From Ralstonia sp. 25mfcol4.1 (lineage in GTDB: Bacteria; Pseudomonadota; Gammaproteobacteria; Burkholderiales; Burkholderiaceae), in the NCBI RefSeq assembly GCF_900104095.1, contig NZ_FNJO01000011.1, positions 62,001-126,000 on the forward strand: a stretch of 64,000 bases of DNA, written 5' to 3'. Made by a program: the position numbers and the translations under genes. Numbering within the stretch: the first letter of the stretch is position 1; each line of letters begins with the position of its first letter. This document shows positions 10,890-20,349 of this stretch, in pieces. The notes under the pieces are model-generated. The model saw only the letters and a list, made by a program, of their open reading frames with translations. It was not told where the DNA came from and searched no databases.

Positions 10890-11701
10890 GCCGCTTCTGG
10901 TTCGACCCGGCGCTGCCGGTGGTCGAAAGCCGGCGCGCCTGCGATAGCCAGGCCGCCTATCTCCCGCACACGCATCCCACGCTGTCGGTCGGCGCCGTCG
11001 ATGGCGGCGCCAGTGTCTTCAGTCACGACCGGCGCAACGCGCGCCACGACACCCGGCTGGCCCCGGGCGCCGTGGTGTGGGTGCCCGCAGGCTGCGTGCA
11101 TGCCTGCAACCCGGTGCCCGACGGCCGCTGGAGCTACCAGATGATCCACGTCGATGCGGCATGGGCCGATGCGGTGCTCGACGAAGCGGGCCGGGGACGG
11201 GTGCGCCGGGTGCACGTCACCGCCGATGCCACGCCCTACGCACTGGTCTGCGCGCTGAACGCCACGCTGTTTTCGGATGCCGACGTGGCGGAGAAGGAGG
11301 CGGCACTGGTGGCGTTCGTGGGCGACATGCAAGGCGGGCTCGGGCAGGATCGGCTGCGGCACGGCACGCCCGACGATGGCCCGCCGGCGGATGCCCGGCT
11401 CGACCGCGTCACCGCGCTGCTGCACGACCGCCATGGCGACGTGCTGCCGCTGGCCGAACTGGCCGGGGTGGCCGGCATGAGCCGTTATCAGTTGATCCGC
11501 CATTTCCGGGCGCGGTTCGGCATGACGCCGCATGCGTTCCAGATCGACATCCGCATCCAGCACGCCCGCCGGCTGCTGCGCCGGGGCGACGCCCCGGCCG
11601 ACGTGGCGCAGCAGCTCGGGTTTGCCGACCAGAGCCATTTCCATCGCGCGTTCCGCCAACGCGTGGCACTGACGCCGCGTGCGTATCAGCGGGCCGGCTA
11701 G
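10838..11701 (+). CDS. AraC-family transcriptional regulator
   Basis: 287 residues. The N-terminal AraC-binding-like cupin half shows YLPHTHPTLSVGAVDGG and LAPGAVVWVPAGCVHACNP. The C-terminal double HTH starts near residue 190 (LPLAELAGVAGMSRYQLIRHF, then RRGDAPADVAQQLGFADQSHF and LTPRAYQR). This is the usual layout of AraC regulators beside LysE exporters. With the ATG at 10838 it overlaps the upstream oxygenase by 52 bp; a second ATG at 10853 shortens this slightly. The LysE-type gene follows at 11814 and is its likely target. Confidence 0.88.
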   Translation: MDRHQMAARATISQPGLSRFWFDPALPVVESRRACDSQAAYLPHTHPTLSVGAVDGGASVFSHDRRNARHDTRLAPGAVVWVPAGCVHACNPVPDGRWSYQMIHVDAAWADAVLDEAGRGRVRRVHVTADATPYALVCALNATLFSDADVAEKEAALVAFVGDMQGGLGQDRLRHGTPDDGPPADARLDRVTALLHDRHGDVLPLAELAGVAGMSRYQLIRHFRARFGMTPHAFQIDIRIQHARRLLRRGDAPADVAQQLGFADQSHFHRAFRQRVALTPRAYQRAG

Positions 11702-11813
11702 CTGGCTTCGGCTTGCCGTCCCTTACGCGCGCCCGCGCAATTTTCTTCAATCCTTGCCGCGCCGATACCGCCAGACTGCCGCCTTTGCAGGGCATACAGG
11801 CTGGGAGGCGGGG

Positions 11814-12476
11814 ATGGCATTCGATCAGGCATCGTGGCAGCAGTTTGCGATGGTGGCCGGCGCGCACGGGCTGGCGCTGCTGAGTCCGGGACCGGACTTT
11901 TTTCTGGTGGTGCGTGCGTCGATGGTCGAGGGCGTGCGCAGCGCCACCGGCGTGTGCGTGGGTATCGCGCTGGGCAACGGCGTCTATATAGCGCTGGCGC
12001 TCGCGGGTCTGGCCGCCACGGCCGGCATGCACGGGTTGTTCGGCGCGCTGCAGTGGGCCGGCTGCGCCTATCTGGCGTGGATGGGATGGAAATTCCTGCG
12101 CTCGCGCGGCGCCGTGCGGCTGCCGGCCGGACCCGCCGATGCGCACGGGGCGTCCCGTCGAATGCCCGGGCCCGCCTATCTGGCGCAGGTCGGCACAGGG
12201 TTTCTGTCGGCAGTCCTCAACCCCAAGAACGGGCTGTTCTACGCCAGCCTCTTCGCGGTGCTGGCGGGGCGGTCTACGCCGCTGGCGACGCAGGCGGCCT
12301 ATGGCGTGTGGATGTTCGCGGCGGTACTGCTGTGGGACATCGCCGTGGCGGCCGCGGTGCGCCATCCGGCCGTGATGGGGCGCTTTGTCCGATCGGTGCG
12401 CACCGTTGAGCGGGCCACCGGGGTCGTGCTGTGGGGCATGGCGGTGGCGGTCGCGGTCCACGCCGCCGGACGGTAG
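11814..12476 (+). CDS. LysE-family translocator
   Basis: 220 residues with about six hydrophobic segments. The N-terminal motif GLALLSPGPDFFLVVRASM is the LysE/RhtB signature, followed by a G-rich helix GVCVGIALGNGV and VLNPKNGLFYASLF. Members export amino acids or related metabolites. The frame begins upstream at 11679, but the ATG at 11814 follows GGAGG and gives the usual N-terminus. It lies directly behind the AraC gene, a common regulator-exporter pair. Confidence 0.9.
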   Translation: MAFDQASWQQFAMVAGAHGLALLSPGPDFFLVVRASMVEGVRSATGVCVGIALGNGVYIALALAGLAATAGMHGLFGALQWAGCAYLAWMGWKFLRSRGAVRLPAGPADAHGASRRMPGPAYLAQVGTGFLSAVLNPKNGLFYASLFAVLAGRSTPLATQAAYGVWMFAAVLLWDIAVAAAVRHPAVMGRFVRSVRTVERATGVVLWGMAVAVAVHAAGR

Positions 12477-12587
12477 TCCATCCGCGCGACCGATGCCGTA
12501 CCGGCAGCTTTCGCCTTAACTGTATCGGTACTGTACTGAGCAGTGTCCTTAGACTGAGCGCCTGTTTCGATTTTCTGGAGCGCCGTC

Positions 12588-13226
12588 ATGGCTCTGAGCC
12601 TGCCCCCCGAGTTTGCCGCCGGTACCGGCGCGTTGATGGCCTACAGCGCCTTCGTGCTGGTGTCGTCGATCACCCCAGGCCCGAACAACACCATGCTGCT
12701 GGCATCGGGTGTGAACTTCGGCCTGCGCCGTACCGTGCCCCACCTGCTGGGCATCTGCATCGGCATGGTGGTCATGATGGTCATCGTGGGGCTCGGCCTG
12801 GGCTCGGTGTTCACGGCGATTCCGTGGACGTGGAGCGTGCTGCGCGTGGCGGCTACCGCCTATCTGGTCTGGCTGGCATGGAAGCTGGCCACGGCTGGCG
12901 GGCTGCAGGACCGCGAGGTGGCGCAGCCCATGACATTCCTGCGCGCGGCGGCGTTCCAGTGGGTGAATCCGAAGGCCTGGGTGATGGCGGTGGGTGCGTG
13001 CAGCGCCTATGTGCTGCATCCCAACCTGTGGACCAACGCGGTGCTGATGGCGGTGCTGTGCGGGGTGGTGAACCTGCCCAGCATCACGACGTGGGCGGTG
13101 TTTGGCGCGGCGCTGCGCCGCTGGCTGGCAAATCCGCGCGTGCTGCGTGCATTCAATGTGACGATGGCGCTGCTTCTGCTGGCGTCGCTCTGGCCCATCC
13201 TGGGCGCCCACCCCCACGGGGCGTAG
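12588..13226 (+). CDS. LysE-family translocator (second copy)
   Basis: 212 residues. The signature VLVSSITPGPNNTMLLASG and the segment AAAFQWVNPKAWVMAVGA mark the cysteine/O-acetylserine exporter-like branch (EamB/RhtB). About six transmembrane segments are visible. It is only distantly similar to the neighbour at 11814, so it is not a recent tandem duplicate. A 111-bp gap separates the two, and this gene may have its own promoter. It converges with hpt. Confidence 0.9.
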   Translation: MALSLPPEFAAGTGALMAYSAFVLVSSITPGPNNTMLLASGVNFGLRRTVPHLLGICIGMVVMMVIVGLGLGSVFTAIPWTWSVLRVAATAYLVWLAWKLATAGGLQDREVAQPMTFLRAAAFQWVNPKAWVMAVGACSAYVLHPNLWTNAVLMAVLCGVVNLPSITTWAVFGAALRRWLANPRVLRAFNVTMALLLLASLWPILGAHPHGA

Positions 13227-13250
13227 CGCCAGGACGACGACGCGTCCGGT

Positions 13251-13793
13251 TCAGACCAGGGCGCGGATGGCGCCGAGGTTGCGCCAGTAGCCCTTGACGT
13301 CCATGCCGCAGCCGAAGACGTAGCGGTCGGGCACCTTGAAGCCGCAGAAGTCGGGGTGCATCGGCTTGAGCTTGGTCAGCGTCTTTTCGCACAGCACGGC
13401 GGCGTGGAATTCCTTGGCGCCCATGTCCATGATGCGCTGGCGGATCGCCGCCATGGTCTCGCCTTCGTCCAGGATGTCGTCGAGCACCAGCACCACGCGG
13501 TCCTTGACCGATTCGCGCGGCGCCACGCGCCATTGCATCTCGCCGCCCACCGTCTTGTTGTTGTAGCGCGACAGGTGGATGTAGTCGAATTCCAGCGGGA
13601 ACTGCAGCTTGGGCAGCAGCATGCCGGTGAACACCACGGCGCCGCCCATCACGGACAGCACCAGCGGGAAGTCGTTGCCCATCTTGTCGGTAATCTCGCT
13701 GGCCATGCGGTCCAGCGAGTCCTGCACCTCCTGGGCGCTGACGATTTCCTCGGAGCTGGCCCAGAGTTCGCGGGCCTGATCGGCGGTCATCAT
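13251..13793 (-). CDS. hpt: Hypoxanthine (guanine) phosphoribosyltransferase
   Basis: 180 residues. It salvages hypoxanthine or guanine with PRPP. The PRPP loop VLVLDDILDEGET lies at about residues 101-113, and FDYIHLSRYNNKT is the flexible loop region. DRYVFGCGMDVKGYWRNL is the conserved C-terminus. It is read after ffh on the same strand with a 49-bp gap. Confidence 0.93.
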   Translation of the reverse strand: MMTADQARELWASSEEIVSAQEVQDSLDRMASEITDKMGNDFPLVLSVMGGAVVFTGMLLPKLQFPLEFDYIHLSRYNNKTVGGEMQWRVAPRESVKDRVVLVLDDILDEGETMAAIRQRIMDMGAKEFHAAVLCEKTLTKLKPMHPDFCGFKVPDRYVFGCGMDVKGYWRNLGAIRALV

Positions 13794-13842
13794 GATCGGT
13801 GTCCTGTTACTTGTCTTTTGCGGGATTCGGGGTAGGGGCGGA

Positions 13843-15234
13843 TCAGCGGTTGAAGAGGCCCTTCATGCCGCCCTTCATGGCGCCCATCTGGCGCATCATC
13901 TTCATCATGCCGCCGCCCTTGAGCTTCTTCATCATGCCCTGCATCTGGTCGAACTGGTTCAGCAGGCGGTTCACTTCCTGCACCGGCACGCCGGCGCCCG
14001 CGGCGATGCGGCGCTTGCGGCTGGCCTTGATCAGTTCCGGCTTGGCGCGTTCGGCGGCGGTCATGCTGTTGATGATGCCTTCCATGCGGCGCACCTGCTT
14101 TTCGGCCTGGTCCATGTTGGCGCCCTGCGCCTGCTGCGCGAACTGGGCCGGCAGCTTGTCGACCAGGCTGCCCAGGCCGCCCATCTTCTTCATCTGGCCG
14201 ATCTGTGCCTTGAAGTCTTCCAGGTCGAAGCCGCCCGTCTTCTTGATCTTCTTGGCCAGCTTCTCGGCCGCTTCCATGTCCACGCCGCGCTGGGCTTCCT
14301 CCACCAGCGCGAGGATGTCGCCCATGCCCAGAATGCGCTGGGCCATGCGGTCAGGATAGAAGGGTTCCAGGCCGTCGAGCTTTTCGGCCACGCCGACGAA
14401 CTTGATCGGACGCCCGGTGATGTGACGTACGGACAACGCGGCACCGCCCCGGGCGTCGCCGTCCAGCTTGGTCAGCACCACGCCGGTCAGCGGCAGGGCG
14501 TCGTTGAACGCCTTGGCCGTGTTCACGGCGTCCTGGCCGAGCATGGCGTCGACCACGAACAGCGTCTCGGCGGGCTTCAGTTCGGCGTGCAGCGCGGCGA
14601 TCTCCTGCATCATCGCCTCGTCGATACCGAGCCGGCCGGCCGTATCGACGATCAGCACGTCGTGATAGTGCTTGCGGGCCCAGTCCAGTGCCGCGCGGGC
14701 AATGTCCACCGGCTTCTGGTCGGGCTGCGACGGGAAGAAGTCCGCGCCCACCTGTTCGGACACGGTCTTGAGCTGGGCGATAGCGGCGGGGCGATACACG
14801 TCGCACGACACCGTCAGCACCTTCTTCTTCCTGTTTTCCTTGAGCCACTTGGCCAGCTTGCCGGACGTAGTGGTCTTGCCCGCACCCTGCAGACCGGCCA
14901 TCAGGATCACGGCGGGTGGCTGGACGTTCAGGTTCAGCTCGGTAATCTTCGGATCGGCGATGGCGTCGTCGCCGCCGATGATCGCGGTCAGCTCGCGCTG
15001 CACCACGCCGACCAGGGCCTGTCCCGGGGTCAGGCTGGTGACCACGTCCTCGCCAAGCGCCTTTTCCTTGACGCGGGCGATGAAGTCACGCACGACCGGC
15101 AGCGCCACGTCGGCTTCGAGCATGGCAAGGCGCACTTCGCGCAGCATCTCGGCGGTGTTGGCCTCGGTCAGTCGGGCCTCGCCGCGCATGGTCTTGACGA
15201 CCCGCGCCAGGCGTTGTGTGAGGTTATCCAGCAT
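13843..15234 (-). CDS. ffh: Signal recognition particle protein Ffh
   Basis: 463 residues. It binds 4.5S RNA and signal sequences and delivers ribosomes to FtsY. N domain MLDNLTQRLARVVKTMRGE; G domain with GLQGAGKTTTSGKLA, DTAGRLGIDEAM and TKLDGDARGG; methionine-rich M domain at the C-terminus (MMKKLKGGGMMKMMRQM). The frame is open upstream to 15510, but 15234 gives the family N-terminus. It is divergent from the cytochrome c assembly gene, the usual neighbour in Burkholderiales. Confidence 0.97.
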   Translation of the reverse strand: MLDNLTQRLARVVKTMRGEARLTEANTAEMLREVRLAMLEADVALPVVRDFIARVKEKALGEDVVTSLTPGQALVGVVQRELTAIIGGDDAIADPKITELNLNVQPPAVILMAGLQGAGKTTTSGKLAKWLKENRKKKVLTVSCDVYRPAAIAQLKTVSEQVGADFFPSQPDQKPVDIARAALDWARKHYHDVLIVDTAGRLGIDEAMMQEIAALHAELKPAETLFVVDAMLGQDAVNTAKAFNDALPLTGVVLTKLDGDARGGAALSVRHITGRPIKFVGVAEKLDGLEPFYPDRMAQRILGMGDILALVEEAQRGVDMEAAEKLAKKIKKTGGFDLEDFKAQIGQMKKMGGLGSLVDKLPAQFAQQAQGANMDQAEKQVRRMEGIINSMTAAERAKPELIKASRKRRIAAGAGVPVQEVNRLLNQFDQMQGMMKKLKGGGMMKMMRQMGAMKGGMKGLFNR

Positions 15235-15353
15235 GGCAGAAAAGGGGGAGGAAATCGGCTTGAATGCGGGGCGCAGCCGGCTCGGGGCAAGAGGGTGTGG
15301 CGGGAATCCCATCGCCAGAACCACCCGTGATGGCACTAAGGTAAACTGCGCAA

Positions 15354-16298
15354 ATGGCCATTGTACTGTATGCCTTGACGGCAATTCTCTACTGCGGCCT
15401 GGCCTTTCACGGCTGGGCGACGCGCAACCCGCAACTGGCGGTAGCCGGCGGGGCCACGGTCGGGCCATCGGGGCGTCCCGGCGGGGGCGCCACGGCCGTG
15501 CTGATGTCATCGCCCACGCCCAACGGCGGGCGCACCGATGGCCAGCCCGGCTGGTGGCACGGGCTGGTGCTGGCCGCGCTGGTCAGCCATGGCGTGCTGC
15601 TGCACGAAACCATCTTCCCGGCCGATCGCATGATGTTCGGCTTCGCCTTCGCGCTGTCGGCCATGCTGTGGCTGGGCGTGGGTATCTACTGGATCGAAAG
15701 CTTCTTCTTCTCGCTGGCCGGGCTGGGGCTGATCGTGTTCCCGGTGGCGATGCTGGCCAGCCTGATGCCGCTGGCGTTTCCGGGCGCGCAGATCCTGGGC
15801 TACGCGGCGCGGCCGCTGTTCAAGCTGCATTTCGTGATCGCCAACGTGGCCTACGGGCTGTTCACGCTGGCCGCCTTTCATGCCTTCCTGATGCTGCTGG
15901 CCGAGCGCCGGCTGCACGGGTTCACCCGGCCCGCGGCCGGCGAGCCGGCGTCGGGGCAGTGGCTGGGCCGCTGGCTCGACCTGCTGCCGCCGCTGCTGAC
16001 GCTCGAAAAACTGCTGTTCCGCCTGATCGCGGCCGGCTTCGTGCTGCTGACGCTGACCATCGCGTCGGGCTTCCTGTTCTCCGAGCAGCTGTTCGCCCGC
16101 GCATTCCGGGTGGATCACAAGACCGTCTTCGCGATCATCTCCTGGCTGATGTTCGGCGGCATCCTGATCGGCCGGCACTTCCGCGGCTGGCGCGGCCGCA
16201 CGGCGCTGCGCTGGGTCATCGCATCGTTCGGCATCCTGCTGCTGGCCTATGTGGGCAGCCGCTTCGTGATCGAAGTGGTGCTGCACCGGATCACCTGA
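15354..16298 (+). CDS. Cytochrome c assembly family membrane protein (YpjD/CcsA type)
   Basis: 314 residues, mostly hydrophobic, with about eight transmembrane segments. Motifs include HGVLLHETIF, the conserved histidine region FKLHFVIANVAYGLFTLAAFHAFLM and DHKTVFAIISWLMFGG. These fit the CcmC/CcsA haem-handling family, close to YpjD. A loop rich in G/P/R at about residues 35-65 is an unusual insertion between the first helices. Its role in cytochrome c maturation is by family only. Divergent from ffh with a 119-bp gap. Confidence 0.85.
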   Translation: MAIVLYALTAILYCGLAFHGWATRNPQLAVAGGATVGPSGRPGGGATAVLMSSPTPNGGRTDGQPGWWHGLVLAALVSHGVLLHETIFPADRMMFGFAFALSAMLWLGVGIYWIESFFFSLAGLGLIVFPVAMLASLMPLAFPGAQILGYAARPLFKLHFVIANVAYGLFTLAAFHAFLMLLAERRLHGFTRPAAGEPASGQWLGRWLDLLPPLLTLEKLLFRLIAAGFVLLTLTIASGFLFSEQLFARAFRVDHKTVFAIISWLMFGGILIGRHFRGWRGRTALRWVIASFGILLLAYVGSRFVIEVVLHRIT

Positions 16299-16349
16299 CC
16301 GGATCCATCGTCCTTTCTCCAGGCCAACCCGTTCCCGTATTTCCGATCC

Positions 16350-16616
16350 ATGGCAAGAATCTTCATCCTGCTGGCTGTCGTGCTGGGCGTCCTCTGGTGG
16401 CTGCGCCAGCGCGCCAGCGCACGCCAGGCATCCGGCACGGCACGGCGCGATGCTGCCGCCGGCCGCGAAGCCGCCAGTCCCGAGGCGACCCAGCCGATGG
16501 TGCAATGCGCGCAATGCGGCGTGCACCTGCCGCGCACTGACGCCATTGTGTGGCAGGGGCAGCACTACTGCCGCCGCAGCCACCTGCCGGATTCGGCCGG
16601 CGAGGGCGGGGCGTGA
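16350..16616 (+). CDS. PP0621-family small zinc-ribbon protein
   Basis: 88 residues. An N-terminal membrane anchor (IFILLAVVLGVLWWL) is followed by a charged linker and a C-terminal metal-site-like module: MVQCAQCGVHLPRTDAIVWQGQHYCRRSH. The pattern is CxxC, then H and C/H ligands. This matches the PP0621 family usually found just before PilS-like kinases. Function is unknown. Its stop overlaps the GTG of the kinase gene (GTGA). Confidence 0.85.
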   Translation: MARIFILLAVVLGVLWWLRQRASARQASGTARRDAAAGREAASPEATQPMVQCAQCGVHLPRTDAIVWQGQHYCRRSHLPDSAGEGGA

Positions 16617-18634
16617 AGCGGCGGGCGTCGGTCTGGTCGCGGCTGAGCGGGTGGCATACGCTGTCCGATCTCTGGCGCCAGCCCGAGCCGCCCGATTTCC
16701 ACTGGCGCCTGCTGCGCTACTTCTGCTGGACCCGCGCCACCGTGGCCGTGCTGCTGCTGGGCTATGCCTGGCTGCCGCTGGAGCGTGCCGGGGCCGGCGT
16801 GGCCGTGGCCGACCTGGCTGCCAGCGCGCGCACGGCCGCCGCGATTCCGGTGGTGGTGCCGTACCTGTGCATCGGGCTGGCCACGCTGCTGGGCACGTTA
16901 TGGCGGCGCCATTTCCATGTGCGTGTGCGGGCGCAGGTCATCGTCGACCTGGCGCTGCTGGCTGCCATCTATATGGTGCTGGGCCGCAGCGGCAATCACG
17001 GCGAGGGGCTGGCGATGATTTTCCTGCTGCCCGCGCTGGAGGCCGGGGCGCTGACCAGCCTGATGTTCGCGCTGCTGACCGCCGCCGTGTCGGCCATGCT
17101 GGTGATGGCCAATCCGTTCCTCCAGACGCTGCTGGTGCGCCAGGCCGACGCCAACCTGCTGGGCTCCGGCCTGTTCGGGCTGGTCTTCATGATCGCCGCG
17201 CTGCTGATGTACATGCTGGCGAATCGCCAGCTCGCGCAGGAGCAGCTGGCGCTGGCGCGCGAGCAGGAACTGCGCATGCAGCAGCTGGTGAACCGGCTGA
17301 TGGTGAACGACATGCAGGACGGCGTGATGCTGGTGCGCGCCCACGGCGCGGTGGTGGCCGCCAACCCGGCAGCGTTCGTGCTGCTGGGCGTGCAGCCGCA
17401 CGAGCGGGTCAGGCACGGCCAGGTGCGCGCGGGCGAGCGCGACAACGTGCTGTTCGACCTGCGCCGCATCCCGCGCCTGCAGCCGCTGATGGAGATGTTG
17501 CGCGACTGGATCCAGCGCAAGGACGACGTGCCGCGCATCCTGCAGTTGCTGCCGCTGCCGTCGCGCCCGACGGCCAGCCGTACGCCGATGCTCCACACCC
17601 GACTGCGCCTGCGCTTCGTGCTGCCGGGCCTGGCTGGGCTGCGGGCCACCCTGAACGGCGTGTCGTCGCTAGGTGGCGATACCACGGGCCTGCACGACAT
17701 GTCGGCCGAAGGCGCGGCACGGCTGCGGCTGGCGATCGCCCAGAACGAAGCCATGGCCTGGAGCCCGGAAGACGAAACCCTGCTGCGCAGCGAAATGCGC
17801 GACACGGTGCTGGTCCATATAGAAAGCTGGGAGCGGATCGCCGAGCAGGTGCAGCAGGAGAAACTGGCGGCCATGGGCCGGCTGGTGGCCAGCGTGGCGC
17901 ACCAGATCCGCAATCCGCTGGCGGCCATCAGCCAGGCCAACGAGCTGCTCGCCGATTCGGGCGGCGGCGAGGGTTCCGCCATCGACGCCCGGCTGCTGCG
18001 CATCATCAGCGACAACGTGCGCCGGCTGGACCAGGTGGTGTCCGACGTGCTGCAGTTGTCGCGCCGCCCCAAGGCCGGCCATAGCGCGGTGGATCTGGGT
18101 CAGGCGCTGCCGGAGATCGTCGATCGCTGGCGGCTGGAGATGCGCTCGCGCGCCGGCGCCCGCGCCGAGGTCAATCCCAATGCGCTGCGCGTGGCCGTGG
18201 ACCTGCAGGGGCCGGTGATCTTCGATGCCTCGCAACTGCAACAGGTGCTGGGCAACCTGCTCGACAACGCCTGGCGCTATTGCAGCCGGCTGCCGGGATC
18301 GATCCGGCTGCTGGCCCACGCGCTGGACCAGCACCACGCCGAACTGATCGTCTGGAACGATGGGGCCGAAGTCACGCGCGAGCAGCAGCGCAGCCTGTTC
18401 GAGCCATTCTTCACCAGCAATCCGCAGGGCACCGGGCTGGGCCTGTTCATGGCGCGCGAACTCTGCGGGGCGAACGACGCCCAGGTGCGTTACGGGGCGA
18501 TCATGCTCGACGCGTTGCTGGATCGCACCGGAATGCTGGCTGGCGGGGCTCGCGATACACTCCCGGCCAAGGCATTCGTGCTGACGATGCGTATCGAGAC
18601 CCCCGACGTGGTCGATGCGGCCATCGCCGGCTAG
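16613..18634 (+). CDS. PilS-like sensor histidine kinase
   Basis: 673 residues from GTG 16613, a start chosen for the GTGA overlap with the previous stop; an ATG at 16550 would overlap that gene by 67 bp. The N-terminal 200 residues hold about six transmembrane segments, followed by a short coiled coil (EQLALAREQELRMQQLV) and a PAS-like region. The phosphoacceptor is H430 in ASVAHQIRNPL. The ATPase domain shows NLLDNAWRYC and GTGLGLFMAREL. It sits directly before its response regulator. No pilin genes are nearby, so the signal and regulon are unknown. Confidence 0.9.
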   Translation: MKRRASVWSRLSGWHTLSDLWRQPEPPDFHWRLLRYFCWTRATVAVLLLGYAWLPLERAGAGVAVADLAASARTAAAIPVVVPYLCIGLATLLGTLWRRHFHVRVRAQVIVDLALLAAIYMVLGRSGNHGEGLAMIFLLPALEAGALTSLMFALLTAAVSAMLVMANPFLQTLLVRQADANLLGSGLFGLVFMIAALLMYMLANRQLAQEQLALAREQELRMQQLVNRLMVNDMQDGVMLVRAHGAVVAANPAAFVLLGVQPHERVRHGQVRAGERDNVLFDLRRIPRLQPLMEMLRDWIQRKDDVPRILQLLPLPSRPTASRTPMLHTRLRLRFVLPGLAGLRATLNGVSSLGGDTTGLHDMSAEGAARLRLAIAQNEAMAWSPEDETLLRSEMRDTVLVHIESWERIAEQVQQEKLAAMGRLVASVAHQIRNPLAAISQANELLADSGGGEGSAIDARLLRIISDNVRRLDQVVSDVLQLSRRPKAGHSAVDLGQALPEIVDRWRLEMRSRAGARAEVNPNALRVAVDLQGPVIFDASQLQQVLGNLLDNAWRYCSRLPGSIRLLAHALDQHHAELIVWNDGAEVTREQQRSLFEPFFTSNPQGTGLGLFMARELCGANDAQVRYGAIMLDALLDRTGMLAGGARDTLPAKAFVLTMRIETPDVVDAAIAG

Positions 18635-18672
18635 TTCGCATCGTCACAACAACAACCGGACATCCCTTCGTC

Positions 18673-20349
18673 ATGCCACCCCGACCGCCCGCCCCCGCCC
18701 CGATTCTCGTCATCGACGACGAGGCCGATCTGCGCGAGCTGCTGGACATTTCGCTGCGCCGCATGGGCCATGACGTGGTGCTGGCCGGTTCGCTGGCCGA
18801 GGCGCGCCTGCGCCTGGCCGAGCGTCGCTACAGCCTGGTGCTGACCGACATGCGCCTGGGCGACGGGCTGGGCATCGACATCGTGCGCCAGCTGTCGGCG
18901 TCGCCCGAACGGACGCCGGTCGCGGTGATCACGGCCTATGGCAGCGCCGACAACGCCGTGGATGCGCTGAAGGCGGGCGCATTCGACTACATCGCCAAGC
19001 CGGTCTCGCTGGAACAATTGCGCACGCTGATCCTGAACGCGCTGGGTCGGCAGCACCGCGCGCCCGCCGATGGCGGCAGCCCGGCGGAGTCGTCGGAGCT
19101 GGCCGATCGCGCGGCGCAGCTGCTGCCCGGCGTATCGGCGGCCGTCAACGAGGTGCGGCGCTCGCTGTCGCGGCTGGCGCGCAGCATGGCGCCCGTGGTG
19201 ATCAGCGGGGAGTCCGGCAGCGGCAAGGAGCGCGCCGCGCGCGCCATCCACGCCATCAGCGCGCGGTCGAACCATCCGTTCGTTGCCGTGAACTGTGGCG
19301 CGATTCCCGAAACGCTGATGGAGTCGGAGTTCTTCGGCTATGTGAAGGGCGCCTTCACGGGCGCCGACGCCGAGCGCGGGGGCTTCTTCCAGGCCGCCCA
19401 CGGCGGCACGCTGATGCTGGACGAGGTGGCCGACCTGCCGCTGGCCATGCAGGTCAAGCTGCTGCGCGCGCTGCAGGAACGGCGTGTGCGCAAGATCGGC
19501 GCCAGCAAGGAAGACAGCGTCGATGTGCGCGTGATGTGCGCCAGTCACAAGGATCTGGCCGCGATGGTGGCGGCCGGCCTGTTCCGGCAGGACTTGTACT
19601 ACCGGCTCAACGTGCTGGAACTGCGCATGCCGACGCTGCGCGAGCGCGGCGAGGACGTGCCCGTGCTGGCGCATGCCATCCTGGAACACCTGGCCACGCG
19701 CTATGGCGACGCCCATCCCAAGCGGTTGTCGCGCGCCGCGCTGGAACGCCTGGCGGCGTACCCGTTCCCGGGCAACGTGCGCGAACTGGAAAACCTGCTG
19801 GAGCGTGCCTACGCGTTTGCGGAGACCGACGAGATCGCCGTGGCCGATCTGGGCCCGCTCGACGCCGGCATGGAGCGCGCCAGCCTGTTGCAGGCGGGTA
19901 TGGCGCCGATGCCTTCCATCGCGCCCGTGCCCGCGCCGGCCAGCTATCACCCGTGGGGCAGCCCGACGACCTGGCCGGCCGCCGGCGCGGCGCCGTCGAT
20001 GGGCGGTCTTGCCGACCCGGCGCCCGAACCCGGCGCGGACGATGGCGAAGCCGCGCCGGGCGGCGATGGCGCGGCGACCGACCCGCTGGGCGCCGCGCTG
20101 GCCGACCTCGAATTCCCGATCGACCTGCCCGCGCGGCTGGAAGCCGTGGAGCGCGAGCTGATCCTGCGTGCGCTGCGCCAGACCGGCTTCAACCGGACGG
20201 CGGCCGCGCCGCTGCTGGGCCTGAACTTCCGCCAGCTGCGCTACCGCATCCAGCAGCTGGGCATTCGCGACGAACGCGATGGACGGGATGGCCGCGACCC
20301 CGCCGACGATGGCGAATCGCTGGCCGAAGGCGAGGGACGCGATGCCTGA
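18673..20349 (+). CDS. PilR-like sigma-54-dependent response regulator
   Basis: 558 residues. The receiver domain has D59 in LVLTDMRLGDG. The AAA+ domain shows Walker A GESGSGKE, the sigma-54 contact loop GAFTGA near residue 225 and Walker B GGTLMLDEV. A Fis-type HTH is at the C-terminus (LRQTGFNRTAAAPLLGLNF). A long alanine/proline-rich linker (about 415-490) separates AAA+ from the HTH. It is paired with the kinase gene 38 bp upstream and overlaps ampD by 8 bp. Targets would carry GG-N10-GC sigma-54 promoters; I did not see an obvious one in the window. Confidence 0.92.
   Translation: MPPRPPAPAPILVIDDEADLRELLDISLRRMGHDVVLAGSLAEARLRLAERRYSLVLTDMRLGDGLGIDIVRQLSASPERTPVAVITAYGSADNAVDALKAGAFDYIAKPVSLEQLRTLILNALGRQHRAPADGGSPAESSELADRAAQLLPGVSAAVNEVRRSLSRLARSMAPVVISGESGSGKERAARAIHAISARSNHPFVAVNCGAIPETLMESEFFGYVKGAFTGADAERGGFFQAAHGGTLMLDEVADLPLAMQVKLLRALQERRVRKIGASKEDSVDVRVMCASHKDLAAMVAAGLFRQDLYYRLNVLELRMPTLRERGEDVPVLAHAILEHLATRYGDAHPKRLSRAALERLAAYPFPGNVRELENLLERAYAFAETDEIAVADLGPLDAGMERASLLQAGMAPMPSIAPVPAPASYHPWGSPTTWPAAGAAPSMGGLADPAPEPGADDGEAAPGGDGAATDPLGAALADLEFPIDLPARLEAVERELILRALRQTGFNRTAAAPLLGLNFRQLRYRIQQLGIRDERDGRDGRDPADDGESLAEGEGRDA

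Noticed and set aside
10838..11701. AraC gene as a shadow of the oxygenase gene
   Set aside because: Only the first 52 bp overlap; the rest is unique and has clear cupin and double HTH motifs.
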